The notes under the pieces were generated by a model. It was given only the letters and a program-made list of their open reading frames with translations. It did not search any database and was not told where the DNA came from. Below are positions 57,939-64,000 of a DNA stretch of 64,000 nt, piece after piece (the stretch's first letter is position 1; each line of letters starts with the position of its first letter). This stretch comes from Condylostoma magnum. Lineage: Eukaryota > Ciliophora > Heterotrichea > Heterotrichida > Condylostomatidae. The translations under genes and the position numbers were made by a program. The stretch spans positions 35,772 through 99,771 of the forward strand of contig CAKKTI010000026.1 of the NCBI GenBank assembly GCA_920105805.1, written 5' to 3'.

Positions 57939-59407
57939 TCAAAAGTTCATTATGGTGATTGTGGAAGTTGCAATTCCACAAACTACTCCCATGACTACAA
58001 AACTCCATGATAGCAACTTCTCCCCGAATCCCATTTCCTTATCCGCTTATAAGTGAATTAGAGCAGGGATTATGATGGCTAAAGGTGCGCAAAATATGCT
58101 GCCTAATAGAGACAAGTACTTGTCAGCATACTCACTCAGTAAGATTCCGCAAACCAGGGCAAATAGCACCTCTCCTACTCTCATTGTAGTATTTATCCAA
58201 TTACCCATCTTAGGATAGATCGTCTCAGCTATTATGTTAATGGGTACAAATGCCATAGGAAATGAAAAAATAACAGCTATTAGATAGAAACTCAGCATAG
58301 TAGTACTAGCAACTGTATCTGGGAAATGTGCAGTTACTATATTAAACAACGAGTTTCCAAAGGTAAAGTAGTACAGTACTCCAAATGTACACAGAGTAAC
58401 ACAATGCGTACACATCATAGCTATTAATACCCGTTCAAAAGAAGAACTGTCCTTCATAGACTGTTTTATAGGCAAAACTAGTGGAATTCCTTCAAAACTA
58501 TAAACTACCATTCCAAAGGTAATCATACAGGTAGGGAGATTAAAGGCCTCTACCTCCTCTCTAATCCCTCCTTAATCGCTGATTTAAAATAAGACTAAGC
58601 CAAAATAGTAAAATATATTGGAAAATATTATCACATCTGCTATAAGATGAGTTATTGCTAGTCTGTGAAGTTTCTTTACCAAGCATAGAGGAGTGTAAAA
58701 GAGGCCTTATATTAACATTGAGATTCAGAAAAAGTAGGGAATTTAGAAAAATGAACAGATCTTTTAGAAATTGTTGTCAAAGAAGATCACAAGTACTATA
58801 GAAAATCCAACCTGAGTTATAATAAGCCCAAATTAAGTCATCCAATATCCAAATTTGCCAAGATTATGCAGGGAAATTAGCTCAAAAGTCTTAATTTACT
58901 GCTTTTCACCTGCTCTGGAAAGCCAGAGCATGCAAGTTGTGTTGACTAATCCTAATACTAAATAACATACAACTGTAAAGGCCCAACCACCAAACATGAA
59001 GCCCTTGGGTAAGAATAAGATTCCACCTGTTATCATTGATTTTAACAGAGAAAAGTAAGTTAGCATTGGAGAGCTTCCTTCTAGTTATATTGCACTTTCT
59101 CCCACTCCAAAATTAGTAAGACCCATTAAGGTAATATTGGATAGTCTCTCAAAAAGACTTATTTTCCAATGTAAAGGGATGATGTTATATGAAATTCCTA
59201 GTTCCTAGACTTTGTTCTTTAGGTGATCTCGGCGGAATCCTCCTGGTTGAGCTAATTTAGAAGCTGTGAGCTTAGGAGGGTTATATTAGACGGATGAAGA
59301 ACGGTTTTAGGGCTTGTCTTGGTTAAATGCACGAGCTAAATCTGCTATTGCTTCGTTAGGGATGTGTTCGTTGTCTTCTTTTTCGTTTAGAAGAGGTTGC
59401 TCGGACA
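57939..59407 (-). CDS. Amino-acid transporter, AAAP family, paralogue 2
   Basis: 488 aa, aligned with its neighbour over the entire length: MSEQPLLNEKEDNEHIPNEA, LTASKLAQPGGFRRDHLKN, FSLLKSMITGGILFLPKGF, FEGIPLVLPIKQSMKDSSSF. Differences are concentrated in the N-terminus and extracytoplasmic loops, so the two may differ in substrate or location. It ends TITIMNF then TGA 57939, followed one codon later by TAG. If TGA is read as Trp the chain has two more residues. The next ATG on this strand lies 43 bases on. The duplication includes no visible flanking homology. Confidence 0.9.
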
Positions 59408-59685
59408 TTTTATTATAAGGAAAGTTTTTAGATGCAGGAAAATTAGATAGTGAGGTTTTTTATGTATAAATTTAGAGTTTGTTCTGTGGACATGCTATTT
59501 ATATGTCTGAGAAGTTTTGTTATATTATGTGAATTGGCGAGAAAATTACAGGGAATAATTAAATCCTATATATTAGTTTAGCTGATATTTATATCGACAA
59601 GTACTAGCTTTAGGTTGTATTTTGTAATAGATTAAATATAAAGCATTAAAAGCTTAAAATTATATCAATATTTCATAGAAGGCAT
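59408..59685. other. AT-rich divergent spacer
   Basis: 278 bases between the second transporter and the membrane-protein gene. No feature recognised. Confidence 0.5.
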
Positions 59686-60954
59686 ATGTTTATACTATAT
59701 ATTATTTATTATTTTCTGCATAAACAGGAGCAAAACAGCTTTTTAATAGTGCTTTCTTGCTTGACTTCTACATTATTCTCGGTCTTAGGACTTTCTATCT
59801 CCTGTATTCCTCTTTCTGTTGAATTTTCTTCTGAAAATGAGTTAATACTAATTAAAAGAGGATTACATGAAGAGCTTTAATTGTTATATACCTTATCTTT
59901 AATAAGGGATGAATTTAGAATAGCTAATCTATTGTTTTCCTCTTCTATTAAACTACTTTCAGATATGCTCTAGAAAAGTTCATTGGAAGCATCAGAAATT
60001 GTGTACATTGATGGGTTAGTTTACACTGTTTGTATAGATTTTCTATTCTGCATACTATTAGAAATTTAAGCATTAGATTAGACTTAATCAGGAATGCTAA
60101 ACGAAAATAAGTTTCTATGAAATCCTTGAGATTAGGAGTTTGCAAATCTACTAGAAAGTTAGTATTTTTCTGAATTTCTTAAAGGGTCGAATTCTGTGTC
60201 TTCTGATAAATTTTATAGTCCAAACTATGATATTTCATTATAGTCTTTTATTTGTATGACATTAATGTATTCTTACAACTCGTTATCAATCTCTATGAAT
60301 TTACGAGTTGTTCACTTATAAAATTCCCCCTCACTAGATGTTATTTGGTATTAACTTAGCATTTCTTGTAGTTATTAACTTAAAAATTCTTAAGTAGGGT
60401 TTATTGATTACAAAGTGTTTTATTCCTAGTATTCATCTGGTTCTCATCTTTAAAAGTCTGATGAATCTGAGCTTTTCTAGCGCTTAGGTAAAGATACTGT
60501 GTTTTTAAGTATTTCCCGTAATTACTACAGCATTTTAAGTCTTATCAATCTATTATACCTTTATTGGGTTTAGTATTATTTTAATGCATTTTCAGCTTGC
60601 TTTAAATCTAAAGTTCACTATTTTGTTACTTCATTAAAGTTATTTCTTTGATCTTAGCACCATCTTCGTTTTCTTAGTACATTAAGTATTAATAAGGCTT
60701 TCTAGGAATCTATTTATCTTGCAATTTGTAAATCAATTGTATTGTTTTTTTATTGCCACTATTCGATCATTCTTTAAGTTTCTTTTATTTGACGGTTCAA
60801 TGAATCGACCATTCCTTTTGAAAGCTCTTCCATGTTTTTAAGATTTTTATATAATTTGGTAATTGGATATTTTAACTGGTAAATTAGTAATTCCAATACA
60901 TATATCTTTAGTAATTATTTATACTTATTATTTTTAAATAGTTTCGTATTTTAA
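59686..60954 (+). CDS. Unknown membrane protein, about 422 aa
   Basis: MFILYIIYYFLHKQEQNSFL is followed by a hydrophobic stretch with Ser and Cys (IVLSCLTSTLFSVLGLSISC). Further hydrophobic segments are YTVCIDFLFCILL, a Ser-rich middle (SNSVSSDKFYSPNYDISLQS) and a C-terminal pair (YSILSLINLLYLYWVQYYF; LAICKSIVLFFYCHYSIIL). Probably an integral membrane protein with 4-6 TM segments. No family recognised. The frame has no independent check; start and coding pattern are moderate evidence. Ends FVF-TAA TAA. Confidence 0.5.
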
Positions 60955-61450
60955 TAATATACATTATTGGAGCAATTTCTATAATATGTACTGCTTTACC
61001 TTAAATTTCAAACAGTAGAATACATGTAAGGAACTCAAATAATGCAATAATTTTTATATCAGCTAAAATTATTATACAAAGGTTATTTTTATTGTAAAGC
61101 ATTTTGTTGTATAAAATTTACTCTAGCTTTAGTGTATTTAATATATTTTTCATTTAGTAATTACTTGCTCATTTAAATTCAAAGCAAACTGTTGCATATA
61201 AATTATGCCTTTAGAAAGAGTAAATTAATGTATAAAAGCCACTTTTTAAATTTTAAGTCAAGTCTATAATATATTTTCTTACTAGAGAGTATAAGAGTAA
61301 ATAATCCTTTATATTGTTTGATATCTATAGTAAAAGTAAATTTATAAATTGATGCCTTATACCTAATAAAGATGCAATATAAATTATTATAAATAGTTCA
61401 GTGCAAAGTGATACTTAATATATAACAGTAACCGAATATAGGAATTAACT
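60955..61450. other. AT-rich spacer
   Basis: About 500 bases, extremely AT-rich, no coding pattern on either strand. Confidence 0.5.
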
Positions 61451-62560
61451 ATTAATAGACTCGCTTAATTGCCCGGACTTTTAAGCCGATAAAACCGCCA
61501 AAACATGAATTTGTGTAATCAGTGAGTCTTGCATAAAATGAATTGAGGGAGTGATAGATGACATACATAAGTGTAGTTTCTGAAAAATTTAGTTACTTTA
61601 TGAATTTTTAAAGGAAGAACTTTTTCAAAGGTGTCTATGAAAAATAAACTAATATTTTTGAAAAATGGTACGATTACTAAGTTTTTATCAATATTAAAGA
61701 ATTATACTTTTAAATATTATTTGACAAAATTTTAGCCCTGAGCTTGAATCTTGCTCTAAAATCCATATATTTTCCCTTTTCTCCCATAATTCTCTCGAAT
61801 TGTCTCCAAATTTCCACAAAAATACTTTTAAAAGGGTAGGAAATTCTTCATATCTCCCAATTCAAAAATCTTCTTTCTCAAGCTGTGTAGTAACACTTTT
61901 CCTATACTAACTAACCCATTTCTTACTAGTTTTACCATAAAATTATCCAATTTTAACTTTTTTTCCTAGGTCAGGGTTACCTTTCATCTCCCTGTTTAAA
62001 AGTCTTTTAAATATTATTTTACAAATAACTACACAAAGCTAGCTAACAATCTATTAGGTGTTGATTCATTTTCATAAAAGTATATAAGCTATATTTACTC
62101 ATTTTGTCCTTTTATTTATCAATCTCCTTAATTCACAGCTTTGAATTACATAATACATATATTAAGCTTTATTGACTATTCTATTAATAGGGATTTATAT
62201 CAAAATAATAATACACTTTTGCCTATTTTAAACTTACATATAATTCATTTTGTAGTCATATTTATTAAAACTTCAAAATAATGCTTTAATCTAAATTAAG
62301 CTGCTACTATATTTCGTATTTATTCGTTAAATATAATTAAGTATTAGACATTATTGCTATTTTATGATACCTTTCAATTTCCTTCATACTGATATTATAA
62401 ATTACTTTAACAATTATTAAGAATGTATTCCCTTGTATTGTAAGCTTGATTATATGCATTTTATGTAGAATTAAGACATTTATAATCAGCCAGAAATAAA
62501 AGGTGCTATGAATAGCATCTAAATTAAAGCGCATAATTTCATGAAATTTTAATTATTATT
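61451..62560. repeat. Duplicated spacer of a tandem LNR-gene array, copy 1, with about 500 bases inserted
   Basis: 61451-61640 resembles 62971-63175 (both contain TTGCCCGGACTT and AAGTCTT/GAGTCTT blocks), and about 62180-62560 resembles 63190-63490 (both end TTAATTATTATTA before a stop codon). The part between, 61650-62170, is unmatched and pyrimidine-rich. Homology on the left stops exactly where the start codon of a further LNR gene would be expected. Confidence 0.65.
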
Positions 62561-62565
62561 ACCTA

Positions 62566-62973
62566 CTAAACTCCCCAACAATCAAAGTTATCAAAGCCGC
62601 ACTCCTTAAAATTGCATTCTTGGTCACATTAGTCATTCAATAATAGTTGCTGAGTACAATCTGGAGCACACTCGTCTTACAGATAAGCTTCACAATCTCC
62701 ATCATCATGTTGGCACTCTTATACTAAGCAAGCAAAATCACAAATGGTATCTCCAATCTAAGCATACTTACAATTTGTAGCACAGTTACCTTATAGTTCA
62801 TTGTAACAATCTCCTCCATCCTATTAGCATTAATCTATTAAGCAAACCTCATCACAAATGTCATCCCCAATCCAAGTATAAGGTCAACCTGGAGCACAGA
62901 TTTTAGATTAATCTTCGTTTATTGGCTGAGCATTACAAGCTTGTAAGAGGAATAGAGCAGTTATTAAAATCAT
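62566..62973 (-). CDS. Small secreted protein with three LNR (Lin-12/Notch) repeats
   Basis: 135 aa. Signal peptide MILITALFLLQACNA, then three cysteine-rich units: CAPGWPYTWIGDDICDEVC...DGGDC, CATNCKYAQIGDTICDFAC...DDGDC, CAPDCTQQLLLNDQCDQEC...FDC. The spacing C-x3-C..IGD.ICD..C...C..D.GDC is that of LNR repeats, which bind Ca2+ in Notch. The last unit has lost IGD and the GDC is FDC. Ends WGV then tandem TAG TAG (62563-62568). Complete gene; neighbour of a longer LNR gene with which it shares flanks. Confidence 0.8.
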
Positions 62974-63496
62974 TATAGACTAGTTTAGTTGCCCGGACTT
63001 TAAGCTAAAAAACGCTAAAATATGAATTTCTGCAATTAATAAGTCTTATGTAAAGTGATTTGGCAGAATGATAGACGATACTAATAAGTGTACTTTGTGA
63101 AAGTTTGAGTTTGTTTTATGAAGTTCTAAAGGGAAAATTCCTTTTAAAATGTCTATGATTTTTTAATGTTATATAAAGCATTTCTTTATGAGCTACTTTA
63201 TTCATATGGATTTATATTAAGATGATTATGTACTTTAAATTTACATACTATTTATGTATTGGTCCTATTTCGTCAAATTTGTTAGAACTTGAAGACAATG
63301 CTGTAATCTAAATTAAGCTGTCTATTATATTTTACATTTATTCTTAACATAAACTATTAAACATTATAATTATTTCTATCATATACATTTTATTGAAAAT
63401 TAGCACATTTATAAACAGCCGAAAATTAAAGACTTTATGAATTGTATCTAAATCGAAACAAATAATTTAATGAAAGTTTAATTATTATTAGCCTAA
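62974..63496. repeat. Spacer of the LNR array, copy 2
   Basis: Contiguous form of the spacer also present at 61451-62560; it holds the promoter of the 62566-62973 gene and the 3' flank of the following gene. No other feature seen. Confidence 0.65.
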
Positions 63497-64000
63497 CTAG
63501 ACTTCCTGACAGTCTCCTGCATCGTGTTGACATTCAGGAATATTACATCTCTCATCACAGGTACCATTTCCAATCATGTTGTGTAGACAACCAGGAGCGC
63601 ACTCATCTGGTTGAGTATCACAGTCTCCTGCATCAAATTAACATTCAGGAACATTGCATCCTTCATCGCAGATGCTATCTCCAATCCAATAGTAAAAACA
63701 ACCAGGAGCACACTCATCTGGTTAAGTATCACAGTCTCCTGCATCATTTTCACATTCAGTAATATTACATCCCTCATCACAGATACTATTTCCAATCATG
63801 CTGTATAGACAACCAGGAACACACTCATCTGGTTGAGTATTACAGTCTCCTGCATCAAATTAACATTCAGGAACATTGCATCCTTCATCGCAGATGCTAT
63901 CTCCAATCCAATAGTAAAAACAACCAGGAGCACACTCCTCTGATTAAGTATCACAGTCTCCTGCATCAAATTAGCACTCAGTAATATTGCATCCCTCATC
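63497..64000 (-). CDS. LNR-repeat protein, C-terminal part, runs off the right edge
   Basis: At least 168 aa are present and the start is outside. The sequence is four to five near-identical 38-residue LNR units (CAPGCFYYWIGDSICDEGC then NVPECQFDAGDC), alternating between two subtypes: YYWIGDSICDEGC and SMIGNSICDEGC/HNMIGNGTCDERC. The last unit ends DAGDCQEV-TAG. Alternation suggests that a pair of units was duplicated. All cysteines and the IGD.ICDE/DAGDC ligands are kept. Probably secreted or on the cell surface. Confidence 0.8.
63500..64000 (+). repeat. 114-base tandem repeat of LNR modules (228-base higher-order unit)
   Basis: Blocks such as CAACCAGGAGCACACTC and CACAGTCTCCTGCATCA recur every 114 bases, and units two apart are more alike than neighbours (for instance 63650-63700 and 63878-63930), giving a 228-base higher-order period. 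Confidence 0.85.

Noticed and set aside
63574-63999. ORFs in other frames over the LNR repeats
   Set aside because: They recur only because the DNA repeat recurs; the frame with conserved Cys and DAGDC is the real one.
1-64000. Karyorelict-type code (TAA/TAG only Gln, TGA the sole stop)
   Set aside because: TAA/TAG occupy the last codon directly before adjacent gene starts in other frames (for example 3213, 6846, 15859), and no TGA is available there; reading through would run into neighbouring genes.

Overview
The window reads as macronuclear-type DNA of a ciliate in which all three classical stop codons are used as sense codons: TAA and TAG read as Gln and TGA as Trp inside genes, while TAA/TAG (and perhaps TGA) also end genes. 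Conserved positions show this directly: TGA falls on invariant Trp in a CKS1 homologue, a GPATCH1 homologue, a hormone-sensitive-lipase-type hydrolase, a USP DUSP domain and a cyclic-nucleotide-gated channel; TAA/TAG fill hundreds of Gln positions yet also stand as the last codon a few bases before the next gene. That matches the Condylostoma nuclear code (heterotrich ciliate) better than the Tetrahymena/Paramecium code or the karyorelict code. A standard-code ORF caller fails here: most short standard ORFs are fragments or shadows. Coding regions were therefore read by hand; any frame is formally open, so gene ends are the least certain coordinates.

Layout, left to right. 1-3.9 kb: an incomplete minus-strand gene, an EF-hand coiled-coil gene and two unknown minus-strand genes. 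4.2-8.7 kb: an unknown plus-strand gene, then unknown, LARP7/p65-like La protein and possible TBC-like genes on minus. 8.8-16 kb: allantoinase-like pseudoenzyme (+), CNG-type ion channel, mitochondrial uS15 and a small membrane protein (-), GPATCH1 (+). 15.9-24.4 kb (minus): NDK-domain protein with KEDQ repeats, HSL-type lipase, N-myristoylated proline-rich protein, two unknown proteins. 25-30.7 kb: giant LamG/cysteine-rich/DUF4215 surface protein (+). 30.7-36.6 kb: unknown (-), CKS1 (+), TVP23 (-), unknown (-), CSN7 (+), four-TM protein (+). 36.7-43.5 kb: unknown (+), kelch (-) head to head with a PSTK-like kinase (+), pentapeptide/WD40 protein (-). 43.5-56.4 kb: eight plus-strand genes, the last seven packed tightly: dual-specificity phosphatase, CorA-type Mg2+ transporter, unknown, DUSP-USP deubiquitinase, GPCR-PIP kinase fusion, DHHC acyltransferase, axonemal p28-like coiled coil, USP12/46. 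56.4-59.4 kb: tandem amino-acid transporter paralogues (-). 59.7-61 kb: membrane protein (+). 61.4-64 kb: a decayed tandem array of secreted LNR-repeat genes (-).

Genes are mostly intronless, about 42 in 64 kb, with gaps of 0-50 bases common, including divergent start codons only 5 and 12 bases apart and convergent stop codons that touch. Only one intron is well supported (14 or 23 nt, DHHC gene). No rRNA, tRNA, CRISPR or complete transposon was seen. The genes are ordinary eukaryotic housekeeping, signalling and surface genes; no single pathway unites them. The most notable items are the dual-use stop codons, the extreme compaction, an Sec-synthesis kinase (PSTK) in a genome where UGA is Trp, the inactive allantoinase relative, the channel with a non-canonical selectivity filter, and the GPCR-lipid-kinase fusion.
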